From Stercorarius parasiticus (lineage: Eukaryota; Chordata; Aves; Charadriiformes; Stercorariidae): a DNA stretch of 64,000 nucleotides. This document shows, piece by piece, positions 13,701-28,700 of the stretch. Position numbers and translations under genes: made by a program. The first letter of the stretch is position 1. Every line of letters begins with the position of its first letter. The stretch spans positions 282,345 through 346,344 of the forward strand of contig VWZL01002036.1 in assembly GCA_013396915.1 (NCBI GenBank), in the 5' to 3' direction. Under the pieces are notes generated by a model. It saw nothing but the letters and a program-made list of their open reading frames with translations, was not told where the DNA came from and made no database searches.

Positions 13701-16700
13701 TAGCGTGGTGTAGTGAATGAAGTATTTAGCTGAGAATTTGGAGACCTGGGATGTACATTTGATGTTGCGATGTAAAGTAATGTCAGTCAAGTCACTTGTC
13801 AGTGGTATTGAACACCTCTGTAAAATCAGTTGAAATCAAATGACAGATCATGCTATGAGTGATATATTTAATATGTGTGTGTTTGCACATGTGTGTGTGT
13901 CGTCATGCTCTTATTTTTTTTTAGTTGGGTCAGTAATGCGTACAAGTTTGGTTTTAAACTCTGCTTTGCTTTTAAGTGATGAATAATGCAGTTTTGCATC
14001 AGTTTGAATTATTACATTGAGACTTAAAGAAACTGTTTTGTTCTTTGTAGCTGAGCCAATAACGTTTCCACCTGGAGGAGGCAAGTCATTTATTATGGGT
14101 TCTGATGATGTGTTGTTAAGTGTACTGGGCCTTGGAGACCTTGCAGACTTGACAGTAACAAATGATGCAGACTATAGTTATGATGTAAGTGCAATTTTAT
14201 TTTAAAATTTTTCATACAGTTTTGTTTAATCAATAATAGTTGGGTCCCCTCTCCCCTACCCTGAACATTACAGTTGTAGAAAACGGAGTTTCATTAGCAA
14301 AAACTATTACTTGGGAGGAGTCGTCCTTGTGAATGGGCTAAGTAATTTGGGTAATCAAAATCAAATGAGATGACTTGTTTGTTTTCTACTTAGATAATTT
14401 AATTCAGACTTTGTCATTGGGGGAATGTGTTATGACATAAAATACAGATTGACATCTTGACATGAATTTGTTTGAACAAAAATGGCAATTACACACTGAT
14501 ACTGAGTATTGAGAAAACATGGCATAAACCACAAATATTGATATTAACTTAATTCTTTGCTCTCCCCTTTGTGTCTATGTAGTGTTAACAGTATAGACTA
14601 CATATGGTAGTATATTTCAGATGTAAGCTTTTAGGGTGTATTTTTATTATAATCCAGAGTGTTCTGACATTCCTTTGACCATGTTTATTAAGCTACTACC
14701 AATAGTGTTATGTGAATTCTCACTGGCTAGTAGCGTATGATGGCTGGTTAGGGAAGTGTTCAGGTAAGTCTTACATATTGTATTGTATTTAAAGTGTCTT
14801 TTGGGGTTGGGGTTTTTTTACTGTTGTTGGTAAGGTACCTCTCTGGTTTGTTTCTATTAACTTTTCAAGTTAGATACGTGGTGCATGTACCGGAAACCAT
14901 TACTAGGGATTTTATTAAAATCTTAGAATCTGCAAAGTGAAGAAATAAATTGCTTGTAACTTTTTACGGGGTCTGAAAATACTTGTGTGTGACTACACAC
15001 CTTTTTAATCATATCTGTTCTTTAGTATTTATAATTGGTAGGAATATTAATTGCTGTGATGAAGTAAGAGCTAATATTTACATTTCTCCTTTATTGGAGG
15101 GTGTTATGTTACATAGTTATGTTTCCCGAATAACAAATGAACATGTTAATTATCCATCCTTCTATTTCTGGGTAGTATAAAAATAAGTGAAAGGGCTTTT
15201 AAAAATATTTGGAGTACTTTCTAAATTTATATAGTATATTGTCCTGTTCACAGTAAAGGTTAATATTCGGGTTGTCTGTTTCCTTTTAAATGACATAACG
15301 CTTCTGGGAAATCAGATAACTTCAATTGCAGCTCCTTCTACTATAACTTTCTCAGGATTTTGCCTTCTGTCTAGCTTAATCTCTTGTGTAATCACATGTA
15401 AAATATGTCAGACTTGAGGGTCGTGTACAATTCTTTAAAATTATCACTTTTTTAAAAAAAGTTTCAGTGAAATCTATTAACAATTGGACTTCAAAAAAAA
15501 GTCTTTCAAAAGCTTCAATTGAGAGTGCTTTAGGGCAGCTTAAATTTGAAACATCTACTAGTAGTAACTTGTAAATGCTCCTGTCTGTATCTTCATTGAA
15601 GAATTTAAAAAGGTTTGGTTTAATGCTAACTTGCATGAGGAAAAATATTTATTTTAAAGCAGTTCAGAATGTCAAATCAAGCTTCTGAACTTGGCAGTTG
15701 ATTAGTTTCTCAAGTTTTATTTCCATTTTACTGACAGTAAATGTGAGGCATCAAAAAACTAAATTTTATACTTTCAGTAGTGAGGCAGCTACAGTTACGA
15801 TACTAGATCACAAATTGTTTTTGCAGTTGCATTGCATTATATGTCTGTCCTATTCCCCAGCTCAGAACTTTGGACTACCAAGGTCTAGTGAGTCACATTT
15901 GCCCTTCATTAAATCTAAAAGATAAGGTGACAACATTTGGCTCTTACGACACATGTGTGTAACTACAGAATCTTCTGATTCTTTTTTCTTTTAAAGTCTA
16001 AAATATGTGTTAAGCACCCTTCTTTGCTCTTCTGCCCACCAAAATCCCAAGTCAGCCTGTATGCTGGACAATTAATGCATGGACTAATTGGTACGGTGAC
16101 CCTTAGGATTGGTCTGTAGTATTGTATTTTGCATGGCTCCATTCTTGGTTGGCTATTTTTAATCTCATGAAAATGACTGTCAGTCATAATTAATAGCATA
16201 CATTCGAGTGTCTGTATAACTCCAGTATTAGCAGAATGCTTTATATCTCTATTATAGGTCATTATTATCTGTTGTTCTCCAATTAGCTATCCGCTGAGAA
16301 TAACTGTATACATGGAAGGAACAAGAAGTTCCTGGGCTCAAGTGATAGCGGTCTGGAAGAACAGTGAGAAGCATCACTCTTCTTGTACTTAGGCATTTTT
16401 GGTTGGTTTTGGCTACTGTCAGAGGCTGATGCTGAGCTAGAAGTACTTTAGATCAAAATAATGCAGTCATTAATATGTTCTGATGCCATAATGGCAAATA
16501 CATGCCATACTTCTTTCTATGCTAAAGAGATTGCAAGAATGTCTTTGATGTAAAGGAAGGAATTTGTGATGTCTTCTTCAAGAACTCTAGTAGTCTGGGT
16601 AAAATTGGTCTGTAGAGGGTAGCCTGTGAGAGACTTTCAGAAGCAAGATTGGTTTTGAGGAAAATGTCATGCTTGAGTGCAACATCGCAACTTTGCAATG

Positions 16701-19700
16701 TATTGTTCTCCTCTGTGAAGTACAGGTTCTTCATAAAATAGTGTGTAGCCATTTTGCTTATTCCAAGGAGTATTTACAGCTGAGCCAAGACAAACTCAGG
16801 ATGCATTACAATGAATAATATAACTGACACCAGCTGATCAAATTGTTTCAGGAGAATTTGTGGTACTTGTGACAGACCTGACAATACAGTTTTTATTGTG
16901 CAAAGAGCAGTACAGAATAGAACTTGAGAGTTGCCTTTGCTCTTGGAAAACTTAAAGCAGAGAATAGAGGTCATAAATATGCAAGTATGAAATACTGCCT
17001 GAGCTAATAAGGAATTTGGAGCAGAAGGCAGTACCTCACAAATTTGTTGGATTTTCAAAATTTTTTCATCTAGACCCTTCCCTAGAGGCTCTTTAACTAC
17101 AGCATGGTTTGGGAGCACCTCTCTCAGCATGTGGGGGGAGGTTATCTCATGCCTTAATATGTGGCTGGTTCAGGAGGTGCAAGATGGAAGTAATTTTTTG
17201 CTCTTTACTGGATCATTCACCAAATACGAGCGAGAAGTAATTGATGACAATTGTCACTTGGTTTTCCTGCTTCCTATGCAGTCCTTTCCAAGGGCTCTTA
17301 GGGATTTTAAACATATCTGAAAAATGTGGGGTGGCTTCTGACTTCGTGTGTCAGGATAGATAAACTTGAAGTATAAAATAACACAGATGGAAATGATTTT
17401 TTTTGATATTTTTATTTAAGAAAGGAATCTCTGTCCTGTCGTGGATCTGAAGAGATTGAAATTCAGATGCTATTAGTTCTCCATCACAATGTTCCTTCAT
17501 GATAGTTCTTAAATTCTGAAGTTGTTTCCACATAACTGTGGATCTGCAGTGCAATAAGATCATGTCTTACCCTGTACCTGTAATACACTACTCATAGGAC
17601 ATCTTAATCTCATTCCGTTTTGAGCGTAGCTGAAGCCACCTCCTTTTCCAGTAAATCTCCGGATAAGCAGATAATGTTAAGATAAATTAATGTTTAAGTA
17701 AAACAACAACCAAAAAAAACCCCACCCCCCAAAACACTAAATATTCCCACTTCTTGCATTTTGCTCCCAATAGGTCCATGCCCTTCAGATACCTTGTGTG
17801 AGCCATTATAGTGCATGAATAAATAAAGCCACAAGAGGATTCCACTAGCTTTCACGTATCGGTCCTCGATGAGTGTTGTATTTTGAAAAGGAGAGCATGT
17901 GTGGATAGGGATTAAGTTTTAAATCTTAAGAATTTCAATTATAGATGAAGTTTTTTTCTGAATGTGAATGATTTAGTGCACAAGTTGTCCGCAAGACTAG
18001 TCATCTAAGTGGTAGATACTGTAATATGGTACAGTCATCCCAAGTAATTTCTTTTTTGATATCTCATTCTTTATATTTACCTCAGTGTGTGTAGTTGTTT
18101 GTATCCAGAGGGAGTACTGTTGTTACCAAATCAAGTGCTCCTGTCTGTATATTCTTGGATTCCATAGCTGCACAGGATGGTGGTGGTTTTCTGCTGTATG
18201 ACTGGACGCAGAGCATCTAAATTTGTTGTGACTGATTGGAGATTTCCATTATCAAGAAAAAAGTAACACTAAAACATTAAAAGACTGACTACAGTTACTA
18301 ATTATTGCCTTCTAATTCCTCTGTTTGCTGTAGGTGAGTAGTTGATTGAGATAGGGAAATACATGGCTCTTTACTATGCTGTAAAGATTCTGTTGACTGC
18401 AGGGGCAAGGAAGAGCTTCCTTCCCTGATGTCTTTTTTTTCTTTTGTGGTTTGTTTTTGTTTGATTTTGGGGGGTGGGTGTGGGTTGGGTTTTGGGGTTT
18501 TTTTTGTTGTTTTTATGTTTGTTTAGCTCAGGTGTAGTTTCTTCAGTCTGGTTTGCTGGTGGTTTACAAGGCAGAATGAATAGGTTGCTTGCCCATGTTC
18601 CCATACAGACAAGCCAAGGGAAGGCAAAAAGGGATTTTATTTGGTTAGATTGAACAAGTATTATAAAGCAGACATTTCCAGTTCCAATTGCTCCTCTGAT
18701 CTTTTTAGCAATTTATTGTGGTGTATGGTTTGCTTGTTTTTTATTTTGCTCTAAGTTTAAGGACATTTTGTGGTAAAGGTTTATTAGGGTATGCAAAGTG
18801 TTTTGTGTCTCATCACCTAGAAAGAGATTTTGTTTGGTTATTGGTGGGTGGTTTCAGGTAGGGGAACAATTCCTCTTGGTTTTGGTAGACCCTACTATTC
18901 TAAGCATCTGTTCTGTGGCTGTTTGCTGACAGAGGACTAGGATCAAGGAGTCAGCTGATCCCTCTTTGCCCTGAAAAGTCCACTGAAGTTTAGGGAGGAG
19001 GAGCTAGTGAAGCTGTATGGTTCCACAGTGTGTCTTCTCACAGCTTTCTTTATCTTTTGGTGTTTACAGTAAAACATTAGGACTCAATGGGGCAGTGCAT
19101 CCATGCCTTCTGTTTTCAGGGGCTTTTGAGATGTCACGCTTTAGAACATTGATATACAGTGTCACACTTTTACTACTTTTCCATTATACCTTTGGCCCAT
19201 CTTGTATCTCACACTTATCCTTTGTAATCAGCAAATCCCTTTTCCAAGTCCTTGACTATGTTTTTTGGAGGTGGTGGTTTGTTTTTTTTTTTAAATATAC
19301 TACTGGTTACCTTTTTTCCTTAGAGGTTGCAAGGATCTCTTTTTAAAGATGTGTCGGTTGTTCTCTTAGTCTTGCAGCAAGGATGTCAAGATTCATTGGA
19401 AACATGGATGGGTGAAAATAATTAAAAAAAAAAAAATTAGCTTATTTATAACTAGATTTCTAGGAAGGTGTACATGGTGTCTTCTAAAAGAACCAAGCTG
19501 TTCAAGTCTGTTATAAAAAAATTAAGGCTTTAAAGCTATACTTAAGATAGAAAATGTACCTTGTTTTTCGTAACTTCTGTAAACTCTGTACCTTGTGTTT
19601 TAGCAGATTCCTTTGAACTGCTGAGAACAAAATTAATGTTGCAGCAGCCATTTTAACAAAAATGATTTATTGAACTTTTTTCCTTTTTTTTTTTGAAGAA

Positions 19701-22700
19701 TTAGAACCACTGTATTCAGTCCTGTTTTTCTTGTATTGACTCTTCTTCGCAACTGTAATAGAAATCAGCATGGTGGGGGTGCACATTGCAACCAAATAAT
19801 CAAGGTTGTCTGTCTAATCTGGGCCATAACAACACGTGCTAAAATTAGCCATTGCTATTTCAAGCGTTTGGCTTTCATTTCTCTTGTGGCCCCAAATGAC
19901 CACAAGTGCATGAGGGAATGTGAGTTAGCCAGGTGGATGAATATATTACATGATGAGGATTAAAAATATAAAGGGACTCTGCTAGAAAAATACCTTTTTT
20001 TTTTTTCTCCTTCTCTTATCCACTTTTGATTCAGGGAGGTGCATAACTACGCAGGTTGGGCTGAAAACTATCGAGTTTTAATGCAGAACTCCAGAATTCC
20101 ACTCTGTTCCCTTAAATAAAAGATGTTTTATTTTAGTGAAGCTTTTATATAATATGCTGTGTAGTGCTAAATAACTTAAATCTCAGTAAAAATATTACAG
20201 TATTCATTATACTCTGAAGTAGGAAGATTGGAAACAAAATGCTTTGTTATGAAATGTATTTCTTGGATAGTATTAAAAAAAAAAGTAATTCAGGTCATGT
20301 ATCTGGTATAACAACTTTCTATCACTTGGTCTGAATTTGGCATAATTTGCACTTAGGCCATAAATTTACATTAATATAAGGGAAAAGCAAATGTCTTCAC
20401 AGCTGTAACTCAGAACAGTAAATTTTATTATCTGAGCCTTTCTATTTATTTTGATTGGCTAGAATCAAATTTAGTTTGAGTGAATAGTGGTAATTTGGTC
20501 CGGGATACAGATTTGGTCTAAGAATATTTACTACTGTATATGGTATGTTATGATCTGATTTTTATTTTCAGTCCTGACAGATACAAGGTACTAAGATTTA
20601 TTAGCTATGGGAGATTTTAATCTCTCAACGGTGTTGCTGAAAATCGTAGAATAGTTTGTTTGAAGGGACCTTTAAAGGTCACCTAGTCCAACCCACCTGC
20701 AATGAGCAGGAGCATCTTCAGCTAGATCGGGTTGCTCAGAGTCTAGATCGGGTTGCTCAAGGTCCAGCCTGACCTTGAATGTTTCCAGGGATGGAGCATC
20801 TGCTACCTCGCTGTGGTAGATGTTCCAGTATTTCACCACCCTCATTGTAAAAAATGTTGTCTTTATATCTAGTCTAAATCTCCCTTCTTTTAGTTTAAAA
20901 CCATTACCCTTTGTCCTATCGCAACAGGCCCTACCTATCCATATCTTGCGATACTAAGGCCTACAGTTTGGGATTCTGGCCTACAGTTGAGAAACATACT
21001 TTAACAATTACATGGTGAATAGATAGTGTGTAAGGCAGAGGATAGGATTAGTTTCCATTTACTCTTAGTTTGCTGATTTTGGCCATCTAACTAAAGTCAG
21101 TTTTCTAAGCTCCCTTTATAATTACTTAAGGGGAAGAGATGTATTTCGCCTTATGATGGAGGCTTTGGACAAGTGGGATGTAGTCTTTTAAGGGTCTACT
21201 CTCTGCATAATATAAATTGTGTTCATAGCTCTAAATTAGTTTCTTGCAGTCAGTAGAAGAGTTTGAGGTTTTCAGGTAACTCTTACTGAGTTACCTATAA
21301 TTAACATTAAGCAGCTGTAATTTTTTGTATTTTAGCCTAATAGTCTATAGGTTAAGAGTTTGAATTGGATGTTCGCAGTATATAAATGTAAAGTTTGTAT
21401 ATATTCCTTCACATAGTAACTAAATTACTGTCTCACAAATATATTTAAAACTCATTAAAGACTTGAAAAAAATATTTGTATGTAATGTTATGTTTAAAAT
21501 CATGACAAATGCATATTGACATTTGGATTTCCTATTTCTTTGTGCATACTTTCATGGGTAGAAGTATCCAAGAATTTTGTGTGTTTCCTGTCATTCTCAG
21601 TCAGGTTACTCATGTGAGGAAGAACATTCACTAAGAACCTGAAGCTCATTCTAGTTGTGTTCAAGTGATAAGTGCATGTTTGACAGTTGTAATGTATTCT
21701 TTGCTTGCAGACAACATGACAAGCAATAAAACCTTTATCTTCAGGGAAGAGGCATTAAAGTATCATTGCACAAAAGGATTAAGACCAGTCTTTGAAAATC
21801 AAGGCTTCTTGTCTCCGTATTCAGTGTTGTACTCCATTCCACTCTGGGGCAAAAGAAACTATTACAATAGAAAAATTTGCAGACTACCTTGCATGCCAGA
21901 GGGGGAGTTGCAGATGCATATAGGCAGATCAATACATAAATGCAAACTTAAGCTTGAACGTGTATTAGCTGAATCAAAAATAGTGTGTTTTCCTAAAATA
22001 CGGGGAGATATATATTATACGTATTTTTAAACCCAAGATAAGATTACGTCTTTCCTTTTCTTTTTTTAAGCTGCCAGCTAATAAAGATGCCTTCCGAAAG
22101 ACATGGAACCCTAAATATACGCTACGCAGTCATTTTGATGGAGTGCGGGCATTAGCTTTTCATCCTGTAGAGCCTGTGCTGGTTACAGCCTCTGAGGACC
22201 ACACTCTAAAACTTTGGAATTTGCAGAAAACGGTTCCTGCCAAAAAGCAAGTATATGGGTTTTTATAGAACATCAATTGTGTTTTAAATGCCTTTGAAAT
22301 TGATGAAACTCTTAAACGTTGTCAAGAGTTTTTTCAGTAGATACCATGCAGTGTAATAACCCTTCCTTCTCTTTCAGGAGTGCCTCTTTAGATGTAGAAC
22401 CCATCTACACATTTAGGGCCCACATGTAAGTGTTTGACATAATTAATGCTTGATAAATTTATTGTCGTTATCACATGGGTTCGTTTAAAACCTCAGTTTT
22501 AAAGCCACAAATGTACTCTATTTTTACATTGTATAAACAAGGCCTCTCATACTTTGTACAAACAAGTAAATACTGAGTCCCTGTCATGAATTGCGTAGTC
22601 CATGAAAAAACAATGGCAAATGTGGTGAGTTGCAATGGAAAGGAGAAGATGATAATGAAATCACCTGAGTGATGCCTGTGTCTTGGACTATGAATTTAAT

Positions 22701-25700
22701 ATATAATATTTGAAGAAGATAAATAAGGTAGAATTTATTAGTCTTGTCTATTATCTTCAGATACAGGTCTGAGAAATTAAAAGTACAGATGCAATCATCA
22801 GGAAAAAACAACCCCCAGCCATTTCAATCTGTGAAAAATCATGAGCTCAAGCAAGTGACTAGAGGGTTCTGGGTTTTTTTTTTAGGGGCTTGAACAAGTA
22901 TAAGAGATAAAACTTCATTGCCATGCTGTATCTACTACTTTGGCCTATCCTGGCAACAAAATTTTATCTCTTATTGCAGTGTCAACTCAGGATTCCTCTT
23001 TTCCCATCTCAAGTTTGCCTGCTTTGTGTGCAGATGGTGGTTCATTACACACCATAATAAATATTCTCATTTCTGATTGTGGTCCAGCCAGGATCTTGGG
23101 AAAGCAGATTGCACAAACTAGTCTGAAACAAGGAAGGGTCTTCGTGGCAGATGGTGACAGTGAGCTAACATGAGTTAAACAATGTTAGTAAAACTTGCAA
23201 GTTGAGCTGACTTGTAAAAAAACTCCTAGTGATTTTTCAGCTCGCATTAACTGCTTTATTACTGCCTGAGTTCCAGTTGCTAATTTTGAATTCTGTTTCC
23301 TTCCAATAAGAAGGCTAGACAAAAATGCACAGTTCTTAGCCAGTCACCATAGTTTGAGTGCACTTTGCTTATATAAAGACCCATTCTCCAACCCAGGTAG
23401 CAGGTAAGCTTCACAAAAGCTCTTTGATAAGCATGGAAGTGGATAATACTTCCTGTGCTGGCCTTGACCCAAAAAAAAAAAAAAATTAGTAGTTTGTATT
23501 AGGGAATCTACGCATACTATTGTCACCCTTCTTCCTTTAAGCCACTGGATAGAATAGTAGTGTCTTACTTTTGTGCTTATTAGCTAAAGTGTAAAATATT
23601 CCTCCTTAGGGCTGGGTGACTAATTTGTCCTCATGTGTAAATACAAGTGTTCTTTTGACTAATAGAGGGTCACTGACCAGTTGAATTTTCCTTCATATCT
23701 CTTTGTCTAAATTTTGGCTTTGGTTACTGAATACCAACAGGGAAGGTTTGGGAGAGTTTGATCCCCACCCTGTGACTTCCAATGAGACTGGTAACACAGT
23801 AATTTTACAGTTTTTCCTCTCGGGCAGGCTTTGATCAAACATTCCCTCTCAGGCCAGCTTCATTCTTCACTTTGCCAAATATGCAGGTGAATTCAACCAA
23901 TAATATTCCTTTTCACCATCTTCAAATATGTAATTCTAGTTTGCTCATCTGCACTTAAACAACCGGTAAATGCGTTATATCCTGGGTATGGCCTGTCAAA
24001 TGAGCCAGGCATCTAATTTGGGGATATGGTTTTGTAATACAGTTAAACCTGACTTAGGAGAGCGTCTAAAGGAGTGGACCTCCTGCTTCCTTTGGGCTAC
24101 AGCTTGTGCTTGTCTGATACCACAGCAAACAGGTTGAAGAAGTTAAACCAGTAGAAGCCTAACCTTGGCCAAAAAGTACTCTTCCTAGGATCATTTTTCT
24201 GAAACAGCTTACTGGGGCATAGGTTACTGTTGGTTCCTAAAATAGGATGAGAAGATAGTTTGGTGCAGAGGGGAGCTACAGCCACGTCTTTCAGCACAGC
24301 TAGCTGTTAGATTGGCATAGATGCACTGTAAAAACTCACTGTTTGTAGATGTAGTTACTGTAGCTTCTGAGAAATAAGGTGGTGTTCTTTGAATTGCTTG
24401 AATTTCGATAGTTTTAGCTAATTTATTATGAATATTTTAATACAGGTTGGTATCGCTTGTTGAGATTTTTAAAAAGGTTTTAACAGAATTGGTTTTGTAG
24501 TTTGAATTTTTTTTAATTGCTTTGTCCAATCCAATTTTTTTTTTTAAAGTAGATAGCCAAATTTTCACTTCTATCCTGTAGGCTATATCAGTAAACTTCT
24601 TTTTCTCTGTCTCCCAATAGTGGACCTGTATTGTCATTGGCAATTAGTTCCAATGGAGAACAGTGTTTCAGTGGTGGTATTGATGCAACCATCCAGTGGT
24701 GGAACATGCCTAGCCCTAACGTGGATCCATATGATACCTATGGTAAGTACCTTTTAAAAGATAAACAACTCATGACCATTGTCTTCAACATGCATTCTCT
24801 GATTGTTGCTAATCTCTTTTCTAGAGCTTTTGTGAAATGTAACTGCCATTTATCAACTAAATTGTGTGTGATAAACATTAATTATTTATTCTCACTTGCA
24901 TTGGTGACATACTTTGTATAGAACTGTAATAAGAAGACTGGCAGTTTCAGAGGTTTAAGCAGTAAAGAAAAAGTTAATTGTTAACTCTTATATTTTTTTT
25001 TAAGAAGCATGATTACTACTTTGAACCAAAATTCCAAATTTTTGAATGATTATTTATTTCTTCTGATAGGAAATTCTTAGAAAACGAAGACAGGTGTACT
25101 CAAATTCTGTCCCATGTTCCTGATTTGCATCTCAGTTCCCATAACCAATGTCTCTAAAATAAAAGAGCTGATAACTGCTTGGAAAACTGCACATCACTCT
25201 CCTGACATTGATTGTGATCAGCATTTTGTGTTTATTGTAATTCTAAGGGTGCAGTTCCATGGTTGACTGAAGCTTGAATGGAACAGTCAAGATTTCTTCC
25301 TCTCTCCCTTGTGTCAGTGTAACGAGTGAGCTAATGCGACAGGCTGCCATAATCTGCGGCAGTGAGATAATGAGGGATGGGAAGCAGTGTTGTCTTGCAC
25401 TGATTTAGGAAGACCGCTACACCCTGTCCCTTAAAACCAATAAATAGATCAAATTGTGCCTCTCTGCTAAAAATTTATGCAATATAGTCTAATTACTAAA
25501 AATGGTCTCATTTGTTCATGCAGGTAGGATTGTTGGTATAATTTTCATGGACTTCAGACAGAACTATCTCTACTCAAGTGACAAAGTTATTTTTAAAAAT
25601 GAGAGCACTTGAATGGGATGTTTTTCATCCCTAAAGTTTGTTAGCAGGGTTTTGGGTTGCAAGACCAACTTGTTTTTAATTTCCTGCAAAACTAAATTTT

Positions 25701-28700
25701 AGTGATTTATCTGGCTTTATCCCTTTCCATTTATCTCTTTTCTCTCACTTCTCAAAGCCTGGTAGAGAATAGATTAAAAACCCCTCTGCAAAAGACAACA
25801 ATAAAGTATCAGGGAGAGTAAAATAGGAATGTGTGTCCCCATTCCACAATAAAAATAATCTTGTTCTAATTATTAGGGTGCTTGAAAGTTTTAGGGCATG
25901 CCCCTGTGTCAGCAGAGTACGGTGAGTAAAAACAGCATTAGGCATCAGTGTTCAAGTGGAAAGTGGATTCTTCTAGGCTTTTTTTTTTTACACCTTGTAC
26001 AGAGGAAGGGCTGTGACCAAGCATCTTTAAGATGGTGAATTTGGAGGGAAGAAGCAAGTGCCTCAAAGAGGAGGTGGTAATAACTGTGTATCATTCTGGA
26101 AAAAGGGACATAATTGTTTGTGCAGTTTTTTTGGTTGATTTGATGGGGTTTTTTGATTGTTATTCTTTTTCTGCTTTTTGCTTTGTTTTTGAGAAATCTG
26201 GCAATGGTTGTGCAAAATGATCTCCTGCGTAATATTCTAGCTGTTGCTTAAACAGGAAGGGCTGGGGGGGTTATATGGCCGTTTTATGTGGAATTTAATT
26301 TGTATTAAGTACAAGAAATACTTATTTAATGTTTCTTTACTGAAAAGGTTTCATTTCTGAACTTTTGTTTTTTCCAGAGCCAAACGTTCTAGCTGGCACA
26401 TTAATTGCTCACACAGATGCAGTCTGGGGTCTTGCTTACAGCGGTATAAAGAATCACTTACTGTCTTGTTCAGCAGATGGCACTATTAGATTATGGAACC
26501 CACCAGAAAAAATGCCCTGTATTTGCACTTACAATGGAGAGAAAGGTAAGTTTTTCCAGTGTTTCTGAAAATCTGTTATGAGGCAACTGATGATGCGTCC
26601 AGGCTCATTATCTCCATTTAGGTAACAGGACTAAGGGGAAAAGATCTTTTAATAAAGTAATCCTGGTGTTGTAGCATTACTCTACAGAAAGAAGTGAGTT
26701 TCTCCTTTAACGTATGAGTATAAAACAAACTAAATGTTTAAACTGTCAAGAATTCTAAGTGTGTTTCATTCTTTGTAAAGATATTTTTCTCTCTTTCTAG
26801 AGCACGGAATACCTACATCAGTTGACTTTATAGGTTGTGACCCTGCTCATATGGTGTCATCTTTTAACACTGGCAGCACAGTCATCTATGATTTAGAAAC
26901 ATCCCAGTCAGTGGTAATGCTTTCATCACAAATAGAATCTGGTAAGTAAAGCTCTTTAGTATTAAATACACATCTTGGGTGAGGTACCTTTATCCAAGTT
27001 TTATTATATTGTGAAATAAATGAAAAAGTTTTGTTCCTCTCCTGCATCATGCAGGTTGAAAGCTGGTCAGATGCTTAAAGATGTGTGGAACAGACATGAT
27101 GGAAAAGATTGTGGATTAGCAGGATTTGAAAGTGACTAGAGATAGTGAAAGCAACAGGTTTTGTTCTCTAAGATAAGGTTTCTCAAGATTCAGTTGTCTG
27201 AATTGCATATTAAAACACGGTTTTCATTATATAGCCTTGATGTGGAGGGATATCAAGTGAATTAAGCAGAATATTAGCTCAGTGTAGAATTCTGCACAGG
27301 TTGTGATTAAACACTCCTGTGGAACTTTTTTAATCTTAGAAATTCTGTTGCTACAAATAAGGTGCTACAAAAATGTCGCTCTTTAAGAATTGTATATATC
27401 TGATGAAACTCTATATAGAGGAGCCGTCTTTTCTTGAACCTATGAAAGTGTTCCATAAGGAGAACCTCCAGTGTCTGGTCATTCCTTCCTATGAAATGAG
27501 ATCTAAAAAAAATAATGCAAGGGGAGAATTTGCTTCTGCCCTCCAAGTAGTCTAGTTTACTCAGTGATTATACTTACAGTATTAAGTAGCTTATAATGAA
27601 GACTTCAGCACAGGTTACAAAACTGTGTAAAAGCTATATTGTAGGTAGCTTGTGGAAAAACTGGCACTGACAATGAGAAAGTGCATCACTAATTGGAGAA
27701 ATACCTTTCCTAGTTTGAAGAGAGAACTTAAATGGAATCAACAAAAATTAAGCACAGAAATGAAAGGAGCAAGCCTTTAAAACACTGGCATGTCAAAAAA
27801 AGAAAGCGTTTTTTATAGAGTATTCTAAAAGCTTCTAAAGAGATTATAAACAACTCATTGTTTCTTTAAGTTGAAATAAGACATAAATACATCTGTCAGA
27901 ATCTAAAAGGTTAGATTGAATTCAGTTATTTGGATTTTATCCCCCCCCGCTATATCTTTTTTATATGGAGGTATAAGACATGTGTGCTAAACATGTATTA
28001 TGGATGCCACAGTTTGTTTCTACTTGGCTAGTGCTGCCCTGCAGTACTTGCTTGGTTCTTTGCTAGCTTTCTCAAGAATCTTTCATGTGTGTAAACCACT
28101 TGTACAGCTTTAACCTTACAGTACATTGGCTAGAGCCTACCTGGCTTAGTCCCATCCTGTAAAGAAAGAAGCAATTACTTATGAGTTTCATTTGAGGCTC
28201 TTCCTAAAATGTTATTGTTATTTATATAATATTAGATGATATAGTATAGATGATATAGTGTAATGCTAAAATATTCTCATTTTAACTGTAACCCTTTAAG
28301 GCAAGTGAATATTTTTATTTTGTTTTCAGGTGTACAATCAAATAATCATATTAACAAAGTAGTAAGTCATCCCACACTTCCTGTAACTATTACAGCACAT
28401 GAAGATAGACACATCAAATTTTTTGACAACAAAACGGGTAAGGATAAAGAGAATCTAACTTGTGTGTATGAATCTGTTTAAAGTAAATCTGGATGGACAT
28501 AAGAAGAATCCATTTGTAGAAAACTTATTGGTGATGCAGTTTTACACAGAAGAGAACTTTTGGTATTTGTGATATTAAACCTCTTCAGTACCTTTTCTAT
28601 GAAATAGTCTTATCTATTGCAATTGAGACATCAGCAGTCAGAAAATAACTGTCAAAACAGGCACAGAGAGTTGTGAGGGGCAAGAAGGTCCTCTTAAGTT

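Larger units (their letters stand above)
14185..22070 (+). other. STRN3: STRN3 intron, 7.9 kb
   Basis: The largest STRN3 intron in the window. It contains a T/G-rich low-complexity tract with a G-quadruplex motif (18469-18497) and an antisense CR1 copy (about 20642-20935). Open frames at 21665-22030 and elsewhere lack splice context and family similarity. Confidence 0.85.

Noticed and set aside
22248..22252. GT at 22251 as the normal donor of the first WD40 exon
   Set aside because: Using it shifts the frame and gives a stop inside the next exon, while the GC donor restores the conserved protein.
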